NCBI GenBank assembly: GCA_902810755.1
Contig: CADDYT010000010.1
Location: forward strand, 1-64,000
Source of the DNA: Chloroflexota bacterium
GTDB lineage: Bacteria; Chloroflexota; Ktedonobacteria; Ktedonobacterales; Ktedonobacteraceae
Direction of reading: 5' to 3'
DNA: 64,000 bases
The translations under genes and the position numbers were made by a program. The notes under the pieces are model-generated. The model saw nothing but the letters and a program-made list of their open reading frames with translations. It made no database searches and had not been told where the DNA came from. Positions 9,126-18,238 of the stretch are shown one piece after another (the stretch's first letter is position 1; each line of letters opens with the position of its first letter).

Positions 9126-10631
9126 CTAAAAGGGCGTATACAGTTTAACCTCTCCCTCGTGTAGCTTGTTGTCAGATGTGCGTATCTGGATGCGAATATC
9201 CCAGTTGCCCGCCATTTCCAGCTCGCCGGGCGCGCTGAAGTGGCCTTTGCCGTCCGGTTGCAGAGGGATGGTATCGGTTCCCATATCCATGTCCAGCATG
9301 TTGGTGAACAGGGTCACTTTCACGTTGGTCGTCGGCTGGTTCGTACTGTTATCGATGACGGTGACGGTAAAGACGTTGGTGCCGAAGGTGTTGGGATTGA
9401 CGTTGAGTGTCACCGTAAATTTGCCGTCGGCTGTCTGCACGGTTTTATTGAACGGGCCAGGTTTGCTGGTGGGCTGCTGAGCGGCGGTGGGCGGCGCGAG
9501 CGTGCCGGATAGCACACTCATCAGCCCGGCGCAGACGATGATGCCCACGCCCAGCAATGCGCCCCAGCGCAGGGAATTGCTTAATTGCCCTGTTCTCTTT
9601 GTCAGCCGCTCCTCGCGCAGTTTGACCTGGTGCCTGAGTCCACCGGTGCGTCCTTTGCCGGTCGCAGTTCTCTCGTCGCCCGTGTCGTTTGCCGGTTGGG
9701 CGCGTTTCATATTTGCTACCGGCTCTGGCGCCGCCTCAATAGCTTGCAGGCGCTGCAAGGCATGCTCGTATTTGCCCGTCTCTTTCTTCAGGCGCGGCAG
9801 CAGGCTGAAGATGGAGAAGGCGCTCAGGAAGACCAGGGCGATGGTGAGCAGTATTTTGACGATCAGTGTGCGGCCATACACGGTGCCGAACAGTTGCTGC
9901 GACGAGTAGAAATGTATCTGCGCGCTTGCCAGCCCGGTCACGGCCAGGATGACGATACCGACGATGACCCAGGGAGTGTTGTAAGGCAGGATGGTGGCGA
10001 GCGAACGCGCACGCTCTTGTAGAGACAGGCGGTGCAGGATGGGCAGGTAGCTGGTGACAATATACATCAGCCCGCCAACCCAGAGGGCCGAGGCTACCAG
10101 GTGCAGCCAGTCAACGGGGATGGCGAAGACCACCAGGTTGCTCCTGACATCTGCCGTCTGGCTCGACAGGCTCATGGCCAGAAAGAGCGCGAGGCCGAGC
10201 AGCAGATTGACCCACGCCAGCACTGTATTGATCGCGCGCGACCGCCGTTGCGGCCTGCTGAGCAGAAGATACAGGGCGATAAAGAATGCTAGCAGCAGAA
10301 TCGCTTCGAGCAACATCCAGAAACGGCCGCTGCGTCCCGTCGTTGCCAGCTTGACCAGCGTACCCGGATCGAAGGCTGCGCCACTGGCAGAGCTGATGTT
10401 CAGGGCCTGCGCTACCAGCACGCCGAGATTTGCCAGCAACAGCACCAGCAGCGTCCCTGCCGAGAAGAGGCGCTCGAAACGCTGTTGAATCGTGCTGGCG
10501 ATTGATCGCGTTTCCGGCGAAGCGTCTTCAGCCACCGGTTGCAACACGAACAGTTGCCAGAACTGCGCCCCAACCCAGAAAACTGCCCCCAGCTCGACCA
10601 GCGTGCTCATTGCGAAGGCGGTAATATTCAT
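9126..10631 (-). CDS. CopD-type copper resistance membrane protein with C-terminal FixH/YtkA-like domain
   Basis: 501 residues. Residues 1-275 contain about eight membrane helices, matching the CopD/YcnJ family of putative copper importers (for example the segment with VGGLMYIVTSYLPILHRLSL). A charged cytoplasmic-looking linker rich in Lys/Arg/Glu follows (about 276-345), then one more membrane helix (SLRWGALLGVGIIVCAGLMS). A secreted immunoglobulin-like domain of about 110 residues ends the protein, typical of YtkA/FixH copper-linked domains. This fused architecture is known in Gram-positive and Chloroflexota CopD proteins. Metal specificity is inferred from the family only. The start could also be the Met at codon 8. 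Confidence 0.82.
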   Translation of the reverse strand: MNITAFAMSTLVELGAVFWVGAQFWQLFVLQPVAEDASPETRSIASTIQQRFERLFSAGTLLVLLLANLGVLVAQALNISSASGAAFDPGTLVKLATTGRSGRFWMLLEAILLLAFFIALYLLLSRPQRRSRAINTVLAWVNLLLGLALFLAMSLSSQTADVRSNLVVFAIPVDWLHLVASALWVGGLMYIVTSYLPILHRLSLQERARSLATILPYNTPWVIVGIVILAVTGLASAQIHFYSSQQLFGTVYGRTLIVKILLTIALVFLSAFSIFSLLPRLKKETGKYEHALQRLQAIEAAPEPVANMKRAQPANDTGDERTATGKGRTGGLRHQVKLREERLTKRTGQLSNSLRWGALLGVGIIVCAGLMSVLSGTLAPPTAAQQPTSKPGPFNKTVQTADGKFTVTLNVNPNTFGTNVFTVTVIDNSTNQPTTNVKVTLFTNMLDMDMGTDTIPLQPDGKGHFSAPGELEMAGNWDIRIQIRTSDNKLHEGEVKLYTPF

Positions 10632-10682
10632 AATTGCTGTCTATTCCAATCTATCTCACATCTGTTTCGCGCTCTACTCATT

Positions 10683-10768
10683 CCGTGTCATGCTGAGCGC
10701 CGCAAAGCATTTGAGGAATCCGCTCCCGTCAGGCCAGCAGATGCTTCGCGGCGCTCAGCATGACACGG
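10683..10768. repeat. palindromic repeat, family A
   Basis: Arms 10683-10710 and 10741-10768 are nearly perfect inverted copies with the core TCATGCTGAGCGCCGC, around a 30-base centre. It lies between divergent genes. The remaining 10769-11035 shows no gene I can support; it should carry the promoter of the DUF929 gene. Confidence 0.75.
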
Positions 10769-11048
10769 AGAGTGGATGCGCTCTGAAAATGCCTACGCAC
10801 ACAGTTACAAAGGGGAGGCAAATTACATGACCCCTTGCCGGAAACATCCATCAGATAAAGCCTTCAAATACTATAACGTAGCATATAGCATGCGGTTTCT
10901 TTTGTCTATCGGGTAGAAGCCCTATTTTCCTCTTCAATGAGAAAACAGCGCACACAGGGAACGTATTTCTTGCGGGCAGAAATACTTGCCTGTGGTGGTA
11001 AAATGAGGGAGAGTAATCTCTGAAGTACGTACAGTGGAGAATCATACA

Positions 11049-12227
11049 ATGGCAAAGTCGAAACGGAAATCATCCCCGGCGCAGAGAGCGACGCCGACGA
11101 CAACACAGAAGGCAGCGGGGCAGCAATCGGCGACAAAGCAGGGAACATCCACCCAGAAGACACAGTCGCCTACCTCTGGCGGACAGAAAACATCGGCGGC
11201 CCAGCGACGCGAGGCATTGCGGTCACAGCAGGTGGCAAGCGCCGAGCGTAACCGGGCGAAAACACGCACCAGCCAGAGCCACACGAGAGGGCGCAAGCAG
11301 GCTTCTCCACCCGTCAGCCCGATTATCTGGGTCGCGGTTGCTCTGCTTGTCATCGCGGCGGTTGTCGCTATCTTTTTCTATCTCTCCAGGCAGCCAGCCA
11401 GCACCTCGTCATCGTCGAGCATCGCTATTAACGGGCGCAAACCCGCTCCCACCCAGGTGGTCAACCAGGTGACGAATGTCAGCCCATCGGTGCTGCAGGC
11501 CGTCGATATCGGCAATGTGACAACGAAGCCGATATACATTCCGAGCCAGCCTGCCCTCAACGGCCCGAACGGCAAGCCCGAATTTTTCTACTTTGGCGCG
11601 GAATACTGCCCCTATTGCGCCGCTCAACGCTGGTCTATGCTGGTCGCGCTCAGTCGCTTCGGTACCTTTAAGAATCTCAGCATTACCACCTCTTCGGCGA
11701 GTGATGTCTATGCCAGCACGCCCACCTTCTCGTTCTACGGCAGTAGCTACAGTAGTCCCTATATCGATTTTGTCTCCGTAGAGACCACGACCAATCAGCC
11801 CGACGGCAACGGCGGCTATGTCACGCTTGAGACGCCGACCGCCGACGAGCAACAGATCGTGAATAAGTACGATGCCCCGCCTTATACAGATCAGACGGGC
11901 AGTATTCCCTTCACCGATATCGGCAATCAGTATCTGATGATCGGCCCGGGGTATTCGCCGCAAGTCCTCGAAGGCAAAAACTGGCAGCAGATAGCCAGCG
12001 CGCTCTCAGATCCCAGTTCGCCGATTGCCCAGGGCATTATCGGCACGGCCAACTACCTGACCGCCGCGATCTGCATGACTACCAACCAGAAACCGGCCTC
12101 GGTCTGCCAGGCGGCTCCCATCCCTGCCATTGAGCAGACGCTCAACAAGACCTCGTTCAATGCTGGCAGCCCACAGCTTGCCGCCATCGGCAGTGGGCCT
12201 GTCGCTTATGTAAAGCGGCAGGATTAG
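11049..12227 (+). CDS. DUF929 family protein, thioredoxin-like, membrane anchored
   Basis: 392 residues from the ATG at 11049, chosen because GTGGAGA lies eight bases upstream; an in-frame GTG at 11034 is less likely. Residues 1-85 are a highly basic, Gln/Thr/Ser-rich cytoplasmic tail. One membrane helix follows ([19 protein letters not shown]), then an extracytoplasmic domain with [16 protein letters not shown]. The CPYC motif resembles a thioredoxin-type redox site and is characteristic of DUF929. The family has no proven function; a disulfide-exchange role outside the membrane is inference. A strong bidirectional terminator follows. Confidence 0.8.
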   Translation: MAKSKRKSSPAQRATPTTTQKAAGQQSATKQGTSTQKTQSPTSGGQKTSAAQRREALRSQQVASAERNRAKTRTSQSHTRGRKQASPPVSPIIWVAVALLVIAAVVAIFFYLSRQPASTSSSSSIAINGRKPAPTQVVNQVTNVSPSVLQAVDIGNVTTKPIYIPSQPALNGPNGKPEFFYFGAEYCPYCAAQRWSMLVALSRFGTFKNLSITTSSASDVYASTPTFSFYGSSYSSPYIDFVSVETTTNQPDGNGGYVTLETPTADEQQIVNKYDAPPYTDQTGSIPFTDIGNQYLMIGPGYSPQVLEGKNWQQIASALSDPSSPIAQGIIGTANYLTAAICMTTNQKPASVCQAAPIPAIEQTLNKTSFNAGSPQLAAIGSGPVAYVKRQD

Positions 12228-12240
12228 CAGGCCGCTCGCA

Positions 12241-12277
12241 GAAAGGCGGTGACGAACCAGGTTCGTCACCGCCTTTC
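12241..12277. terminator. bidirectional hairpin terminator
   Basis: A perfect 17-bp stem (12241-12257 and 12261-12277) with loop CAG lies between the convergent DUF929 gene and the 126-residue gene. The plus-strand right arm is followed by TCTTT. Confidence 0.8.
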
Positions 12278-12294
12278 TCTTTAGCGGAACATGC

Positions 12295-12675
12295 TTATTC
12301 GTGTTCCAGCTTCTTGATCTCCTGCTGATTCGGGTGCGGGCGGTGTTCCTTCGCTTCCATGTACGCCTTCTTCGGGTCGGGCGTGAAGGGAACGTTATCC
12401 TGCTCAAGACGCTTGAAATCGTGAACCATGTGGATGGCTTCCCCTGGTGTCAGGTGCCACTGGTTGGCCCCGTTTTTCTCCAGCCACTGCACCACCTGGC
12501 CCCAGCTGTGGAAATTCTCCTGCTTATAGACTTCCGCCACATCAGACTCGGCGTAGTCTTTCTCATCCTTCCTGTTCTGATCCTCGTCGGCAGCTCGCAG
12601 TGAAGGGCTGATGCCCTGGAAGCTCAGTTCTGGCCCCTGCTTTCCGGGCAGCGGGTTTTGCTGCTGATTTGCCAT
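12295..12675 (-). CDS. hypothetical soluble protein
   Basis: 126 residues, charged and hydrophilic, with no signal peptide or membrane segment. The N-terminal third is Gln/Asp/Glu-rich and looks disordered. The centre is folded-looking (HSWGQVVQWLEKNGANQWHL) and the C-terminus is basic. I do not recognise the family. GAAGGTGG lies a short distance upstream of the ATG. It converges with the DUF929 gene on a shared terminator. Confidence 0.6.
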   Translation of the reverse strand: MANQQQNPLPGKQGPELSFQGISPSLRAADEDQNRKDEKDYAESDVAEVYKQENFHSWGQVVQWLEKNGANQWHLTPGEAIHMVHDFKRLEQDNVPFTPDPKKAYMEAKEHRPHPNQQEIKKLEHE

Positions 12676-12791
12676 GTTATCGTATCCACCTTCTAGTGCT
12701 AAAGCGAAAGTTCAACAAATACAGTATACAAGAGTTTGAAATCTTCATATACTGTAACTATTCTGGACACGAAAGAGGAAATGGAGTAGTT

Positions 12792-15644
12792 TCATGGCAT
12801 GTTTTTGAGGTCCACAAGGCCATGTTCAAAGGCGAAGCGGGTGGCGGCGCTGCGTGAGGAGACGCCGATTTTAGCGTAGATGGAGCGCAGATGGGTATTG
12901 ACGGTACGCGGGCTGAGGACCAGTTGCTCGGCGATGCGCGCGTCGGGCAGGCCCTGAGCGACGAGGTGCAGCACATCGACTTCGCGGGCAGTCAATCCTG
13001 CCGGGTAGGCGGGTCGTTGCTTTACCGGAGCAGGTTCGTCTGGAGCGGGAACGGAGATGCGTGCCACCATGCTGAGGGCGAGTTTGAGCGTCATAGTGCG
13101 CCCGTAGGCCCAGCTTTCGTTGAAGGCGCGTTCGCCCAGCGTCTCGCGCAGCGTGGCTACCTCGTGTTCATGCCGGGCGAAAAAAGTAGGTGGCAGGGGA
13201 ATCTGCATCCAGTCGCGCAGGCCCTCGACGGTGCCGAGGAATTGCGCGGCTCGTTCGGGCAGGCCGATCTGGCGGCACAGCCAGGAGAACGTTTCGAGCG
13301 TGGAGAGCAGGCCCAGGCGATCTCCGACCTCTGAGGCAAGCTGCAAGCTCTGTTTGAGGAGGATGCATGCCTGTGCCGTATCTTCGCGCGCGCGCGCGAT
13401 GTCACCGAGGCCAAAGAGCGCGCCGGACATGCTCACGCGGTCGTTGATTTCGCGTGTGAGCGTCAGGCACTGCTCATAGTAGGCGGTGGCGGCCTCATAG
13501 TTGCCCTGATAGCGTTCCAGGTCGCCGAGGCCGAGCAGAAGTTGCGTGATGCCGGGCATATGGCCGATCTCGCGCACCAGCCGCAGGCTCTCTTTGAGCG
13601 AGCGTGCTGCCTGCCGCATATCGTTCTCGTAGATGGCGATCTGCCCCAGCCCGGTCAGCGCCACCGCCTGTATCTGCCGGTTGCCCAGCATAGCGGTCAG
13701 CGTCAGGCATTCCTCAAAGCGCGCCCGCGCGGCCTCGTAGTTGCCTTGCAGGCGCAGGATATCGCCGATGCCGGTCAGGCAGATGCTCTGGCTCCAGCGG
13801 TCGCCGCTCTCCTGAAAGAGCGAGAGGGCGCGCGTATAGAGAAAATGGGCTGTTTTGAGCTTACCCTGCAAACGCATGATGTTGCCGAGATGCACCTGCA
13901 CAGAAGCCTGCCCGTTCAGATCGCCCACCTCGCGCAGCAGCATCAGGCTGATATGGAAGCGCGTGCGGGCGCGGTCGAAATTGCACAGCCTGCTCTCAAT
14001 CTGCCCGTGAATGCTGTGCAGCGTGCCTCTGGCCCAGCGATCATCCGATTCCTTAAGGATGACCGAGCCGGCTTCGGCGAAGCTGCGCGCCGCCTCGCTA
14101 TTGCCCAGATAGAGTTCCAGCATGGCCAGCGCGCCACAGGCGAGGGCCTGCGTGCGCCGCGCGCCCACCTGTGCGGCCAGCCTGCGGCTCTCCTCGTGGC
14201 GCGCCCGTGCCAGCGCAAGATCGTTGCGCATGTGGGCCATGACGCCGGAGGCGTAGAGGACTCTGGCGCGTAAGGCCAGCAAGGGCGATGCCTCGCTGAG
14301 GGCCAGCACCTCTTCGAGCCAGTTGTGGCCCTCACTCAAGGAGCCGCGCACCTGCAAAAAGCCGCCCAGCGCGCTCGCCAGCCGCAGGGCCTGCTCAACC
14401 TCTTCGGCGGCGAGAACCCAACGCATGGCGGCCCGCAGATTGCCCGTCTCGCGATCCAGCCGGGCCAGAGCGGCTCGCTGGCCGCCGCCATACAGTTCAG
14501 GCTCAACCTCTTCGGCCAGCTGAAGATAGAACTGAGCGTGCCGCCGCTGCGCCTCCGCGCGCTCTCTGTGCTTTTCCAGGCTATCCAGCGCGTATTCGCG
14601 AATCGTTTCCAGCAACATGAAGCGCATCTCTCCCGGCGCTGCCTCCACCACGCGCACCAGACTTTTGTCGACCAGTGAGGTGAGCAATTCAAGCGTCCCG
14701 TCTTCGTCGACTCCATCTGCCGCGCCGATCGCAGCTGCCGCCTCCAGCGTCCAGTTGCCAACGAGGACGCCGAGCTGGCGGAAGAAACGCTGTTCGCTCT
14801 CAGAGAGTAGATCATAGCTCCAGTCGAGCGTCTTGCGCAGAGTTTGCTGGCGCGCAGGCAAATTGCGCGCCCCGCCGGTCAGAAAGCTCAGGCGGCTCTG
14901 CAAACGCGCCAGAATGGCCTGCGGCGTCAACAGCTTGATGCGTGCGGCAGCCAGTTCAATCGCCAGGGGCAGGCCGTCCAGTTGCACGCAAATTTCCGCC
15001 ACCGCCCGCGCATTCTCCTCCGTCAGCGCGAAGGAGGGCTTGACCGCCTGCGCCCGCTCCACAAAAAGCGTCACAGCAGCCGAAGCTATGGAAGATAACG
15101 CATCTTTCCCCTGCGCAGCAAGGTCAGGTAATGGCAGGGGCAGCACCTCAAACTCGCGTTCTCCATAGAGGTGCAGCGCCTCGCGGCTGGTGGCGAGAAC
15201 TTTCAGGTGTGGGGCCAGCGTGAGTAGATCGGCCAGTAGAGGGCCAGCCGCCAGCACATGCTCAAAGTTGTCCAGCAGCAGCAACAATGCTTTCTCGCGT
15301 ACATACGCCCGCAGCATCTCCAGCAGCGACTGGTGCGCCACCTCCTCAATGCCCAGCGCCTGCGCAATCGCGGGCAGCACCAGTTCCGGCTCGCGCAGGG
15401 GCGCCAGCGAGACAAAGCAGGCGCCGTCCTGGAACTCAGCCGCCAGCGCGCGCGCAACTTCCAGCGCCAGTCGCGTCTTGCCCACGCCGCCCGGCCCTGT
15501 CAGCGTCAGCAGTCGCACATCCTCACGCCGCAGCAGAACTGCCAGCGCGGCGATTTCGTCTGCGCGGCCAATTGTCACGTTCATCTCTACAGGCAGCGTC
15601 CACGAAACAGTATGCACTTCTGAAGAGGGATGAGAAATGGTCAT
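12792..15644 (-). CDS. LuxR-family regulator with NB-ARC-like ATPase and TPR repeats
   Basis: 950 residues. GPGGVGKT at 50-57 is a P-loop and LLLLLDNFEHV near 120-130 is the Walker B strand. GLPLAIELAAARIKLL and the LLTSLVDKSLV segment are the winged-helix region of STAND ATPases. Residues of about 350-800 are tetratricopeptide-like repeats (for example GNYEAARARFEECLTL, GNYEAATAYYEQCLTL). The C-terminal 65 residues are a LuxR helix-turn-helix (LTAREVDVLHLVAQGLPDAR, SPRTVNTHLRSIYAKIGVSS). In this family ATP and ligand-driven assembly controls DNA binding. No N-terminal SARP-type domain is present. Target genes cannot be read from the sequence. Confidence 0.92.
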   Translation of the reverse strand: MTISHPSSEVHTVSWTLPVEMNVTIGRADEIAALAVLLRREDVRLLTLTGPGGVGKTRLALEVARALAAEFQDGACFVSLAPLREPELVLPAIAQALGIEEVAHQSLLEMLRAYVREKALLLLLDNFEHVLAAGPLLADLLTLAPHLKVLATSREALHLYGEREFEVLPLPLPDLAAQGKDALSSIASAAVTLFVERAQAVKPSFALTEENARAVAEICVQLDGLPLAIELAAARIKLLTPQAILARLQSRLSFLTGGARNLPARQQTLRKTLDWSYDLLSESEQRFFRQLGVLVGNWTLEAAAAIGAADGVDEDGTLELLTSLVDKSLVRVVEAAPGEMRFMLLETIREYALDSLEKHRERAEAQRRHAQFYLQLAEEVEPELYGGGQRAALARLDRETGNLRAAMRWVLAAEEVEQALRLASALGGFLQVRGSLSEGHNWLEEVLALSEASPLLALRARVLYASGVMAHMRNDLALARARHEESRRLAAQVGARRTQALACGALAMLELYLGNSEAARSFAEAGSVILKESDDRWARGTLHSIHGQIESRLCNFDRARTRFHISLMLLREVGDLNGQASVQVHLGNIMRLQGKLKTAHFLYTRALSLFQESGDRWSQSICLTGIGDILRLQGNYEAARARFEECLTLTAMLGNRQIQAVALTGLGQIAIYENDMRQAARSLKESLRLVREIGHMPGITQLLLGLGDLERYQGNYEAATAYYEQCLTLTREINDRVSMSGALFGLGDIARAREDTAQACILLKQSLQLASEVGDRLGLLSTLETFSWLCRQIGLPERAAQFLGTVEGLRDWMQIPLPPTFFARHEHEVATLRETLGERAFNESWAYGRTMTLKLALSMVARISVPAPDEPAPVKQRPAYPAGLTAREVDVLHLVAQGLPDARIAEQLVLSPRTVNTHLRSIYAKIGVSSRSAATRFAFEHGLVDLKNMP

Positions 15645-15707
15645 CTTACCTTATCGCCTCTGCACCAGGATAGCCGCAAGGGTCATCCCCATAAGCGTTC
15701 ACTTCAG

Positions 15708-15845
15708 GCCGTCGCAGGCCAGCCGCCAGGGGTGGCCCCGGAGGCGTTCACTTCAGGCCGCCGCAGGCCACCCCTGGCGGCTGGCCTGCCTGGCGCTCGC
15801 ACGGGCTTAAGTTACCGCCTCTGGGGGTGGCCCTACTATATACGG
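15708..15845. repeat. palindromic repeat, family B
   Basis: Three core copies (AGGCCAGCCGCCAGGGGTGG and its complement) are separated by units reading GGCGTTCACTTCAGGCCG. It lies upstream of the LuxR gene. Nothing else supportable was seen between 15645 and 15991. Confidence 0.75.
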
Positions 15846-15991
15846 TAGCCAGTCCTGCTGATTATGTATCTCTACCGCTATCTTAGCAAAGATGAGAAAA
15901 AGGGCGCAAGCTTGAAGTCACGCTGCTCTCTTCGTGGCTTTCAGCGAGAACATCAAAGGGATCATCTCGCCGACCTGGTTGATAGATGGCT

Positions 15992-16198
15992 TTATTCATC
16001 CGGCACGTCTTCAATCAGTTCTGAAGATGGAACGCCCAACGCCTTTGCCAGCTTTTCCAGGGTCTTGATGGATATTTCACGATAGGGATCACGCCAGATG
16101 CCCTGTATCGTTTTGTAGTTAATATCAGCGATGCGAGAAAGTCTGAGCCTGCTCACGCCTTTTGCCTCTGCTATTTCCTTCACCCGTAGTCGTATCAT
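15992..16198 (-). CDS. small XRE-family DNA-binding protein
   Basis: 68 residues from the ATG at 16198, chosen because GGAGAGGA lies at a normal distance; an ATG six bases upstream overlaps that site. Almost the whole protein is one helix-turn-helix domain (VKEIAEAKGVSRLRLSRIAD, then IKTLEKLAKALGVPSSELIE). The type resembles Cro/CI-like regulators of toxin-antitoxin or phage origin, but no partner gene is adjacent. It is divergent from the 77-residue gene and could control the promoter between them; that is inference. Confidence 0.8.
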   Translation of the reverse strand: MIRLRVKEIAEAKGVSRLRLSRIADINYKTIQGIWRDPYREISIKTLEKLAKALGVPSSELIEDVPDE

Positions 16199-16247
16199 CG
16201 CCATTCCTCTCCAAAAGTCCTGTTCCCATTGTAGCAGAAGGGTAGCA

Positions 16248-16277
16248 TTGACAAAACTACGCTCGTGATAATACTAT
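16248..16277 (+). promoter_or_regulatory. sigma-70-type promoter
   Basis: TTGACA at 16248-16253 and TACTAT at 16272-16277 with an 18-base spacer, about 60 bases ahead of the gene starting at 16338. Confidence 0.55.
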
Positions 16278-16337
16278 CTTATATATCACCCTTATAATGG
16301 TACTGAGTGACAACAATGGAGAAAGGAAAGGGTCACG

Positions 16338-16571
16338 ATGAGCATGAGCGAGGTTGCCCGCATACGGGAACGGATTGAACTGGAGTGTCAGGCGTTGGCG
16401 GACATGCAACTGTTTTCCGCCACTGCCTCCCATCGCAGTATCAGGCGTCGTTATGACAACCTGGATTGTCACCGCGAGCGGTTGAGTGCGCTGGTGGGAG
16501 AGCAAGAGGCGACAAAGATCGTGGTGGATATTTATAATGAGCAGGTAGAGAACAATGGCGCTGTCTCCTGA
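16338..16571 (+). CDS. small hypothetical helical protein
   Basis: 77 residues, predicted all-helical and soluble (RIRERIELECQALADMQLFS). GGAAAGGG precedes the ATG and a good promoter lies at 16248. No family recognised. It is divergently placed from the small XRE regulator. Confidence 0.6.
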   Translation: MSMSEVARIRERIELECQALADMQLFSATASHRSIRRRYDNLDCHRERLSALVGEQEATKIVVDIYNEQVENNGAVS

Positions 16572-16661
16572 GAACTGCTCTTACCTCAGGCTGCGGCCCC
16601 TGTGCTAAAATAAAGCGACAGACTGGCGATGTTCCTGTTTTTAAGCGAGTAAGGGGTGTTT

Positions 16662-17504
16662 ATGAGCGGACTGGTATTTGCCTGTATAGCTCCCCACGGA
16701 AGCCTCGCCGTTCCTCTGCTGGGGGAAAGGGGGATGGAAAAGGCTCAGGCGACACGCGCGGCTCTGGAGGAACTTGGGCGGCGCATGGCGGCTGCACAAC
16801 CGGAGACGATCGTTGTAGTTACGCCTCACGGGCATAGAATAGATATGGCGTTTTCGCTGCTGAATAATATGCGCGTGCAGGGGACGCTCGGCCCTGAAGA
16901 GGACGGCAATGGCAATAGTTTGACGCTTTCTTTTGCAGTGGACAGGCAGCTTAACGCAGCTATTATCGAGGAAGCTCAGAAGATGGATGTTCCGGTTAAG
17001 AACGTCTACTATGCTGTAGATGACGATCCAGCATTTTCCATGCCGCTGGACTGGGGCGCGACGGTGCCACTTTACTTTATGGGCGCGATGTTCCGGCCAA
17101 AACCGCGAGCGGTGATCGCCTGTCCCGATAGAGGCAATATGGACTGGCAACTTTTCCCGAAATTTGGGAAAGCGATCCGGCTGGCGGCGGAGGCGACGGG
17201 AAGACGGGTGGGCTTGATTGCCAGCGCGGACATGGGACACGCGCACGATATTCACGGCCCCTATGGCTTCAATCCGGCTTCGGCTGAGTACGATGCCGCG
17301 AGCATCCAGGCCGTTCAGGATCAAGAGCCGGGACGTTTGTTGCAGTTTGACCTGGACTGGATGCAGCGCGCCGCCACCGATTCCTTTGGCCAGATACTCA
17401 ATCTGGCGGGGGCGATAGAGGGAACGGATTTTCGCGGCGAACTGCTCTCCTACGAGGTGCCGACGTATTTTGGCATGATGTGCGTGGCGTATGAGAAGCC
17501 TTAA
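16662..17504 (+). CDS. LigB-type extradiol dioxygenase superfamily protein
   Basis: 280 residues from the ATG at 16662; AAGGGG lies five bases upstream, so the GTG two codons earlier is less likely. The start CIAPHGSLAVPLL carries an early His, VVTPHGH a second, and IASADMGHAHDIHGPYGF a His-rich motif. These match the class III (LigB) extradiol dioxygenase fold, which binds iron through two His and one Glu. Several family branches (AMMECR-associated MEMO, DODA) share the fold, so the substrate is not assignable. It converges with the truncated deaminase gene; the two stops share bases at 17501-17504. Confidence 0.75.
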   Translation: MSGLVFACIAPHGSLAVPLLGERGMEKAQATRAALEELGRRMAAAQPETIVVVTPHGHRIDMAFSLLNNMRVQGTLGPEEDGNGNSLTLSFAVDRQLNAAIIEEAQKMDVPVKNVYYAVDDDPAFSMPLDWGATVPLYFMGAMFRPKPRAVIACPDRGNMDWQLFPKFGKAIRLAAEATGRRVGLIASADMGHAHDIHGPYGFNPASAEYDAASIQAVQDQEPGRLLQFDLDWMQRAATDSFGQILNLAGAIEGTDFRGELLSYEVPTYFGMMCVAYEKP

Positions 17505-18001
17505 CGCTCAAGCACCCGCTGTAGCTGGTTGCGGGCCAGTATCTTGCCGTTGCGAATGACATAATTCGGTGGAAGCTGGCGGCGCAGCACTTCACGGGGC
17601 GTGGAGGAGGTAAGGATGTTCAGGTCGGCTTTGCAGCCGGGGTCGAGGCCATAGGCGGGCAGGCGCAGGGCGCGGGCGGCGTTGTAGGTGACGAAATCGA
17701 AGGCGGCTGCAATCTCGCCGGACGCCGCCATGTGCGCGGTGTGGCAGATGTAGGAGACGACTTCTTGCTGGTCGTTGCGTCCGAAGGGATAGAACGGGTC
17801 GGCTACATCGTCCTGAGAGGAGAAGACGTTGACGCCGTGCTGCCAGAGCTGCTTGACGCGGGTAATGCCGCCCGCGTCTATCTCCTGTACTCCCTCTTCG
17901 GCAAGCTTCCCGGCGACAGCAGTAATGCGTTCACCAGTAATGCCAATATCCCAGGTTCCCGGTTGACCGCGCAGGCTTGCGTTGCGAATAATCAAGTCCA
18001 T
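17501..18001 (-). pseudogene. cytosine deaminase-like gene with internal in-frame deletion
   Basis: 166 residues where about 400 are expected. Residues 1-45 match the N-terminal beta-sandwich of CodA-like amidohydrolases (IIRNASLRGQPGTWDIGITG), and from ITRVKQLW on the sequence matches the last third (SSQDDVADPFYPFGRNDQQE, LPPNYVIRNGKILA). The two are joined at DAGG/ITRVK. The missing middle normally carries the metal-binding HxH pair and the later His residues; only the Asp of QDDVADP is left. The protein cannot be an active deaminase of this family, though the frame is open. Deletion between short GGC/GG-type identities is the likely cause. Confidence 0.8.
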
Positions 18002-18238
18002 AAGCGTCTCCTCTCAGGAATGCTCAACAAAACTCATGGATATCATGATATTCGCTTTGCTACTTCATATGCAAGCCATGAAAAACTGCGCTCTGGCATG
18101 TCATACTTTCGTTCCGGCTTTCGATGGGCCACCGCGTTGGCTGAACACTCAGTATGGCATCTCCGCTACAAACTCATACAGCGATGAAAGTAAGCCTGTT
18201 ACTCTCACCGCCGTATGGGTTAAATTGTTACTGCACAA

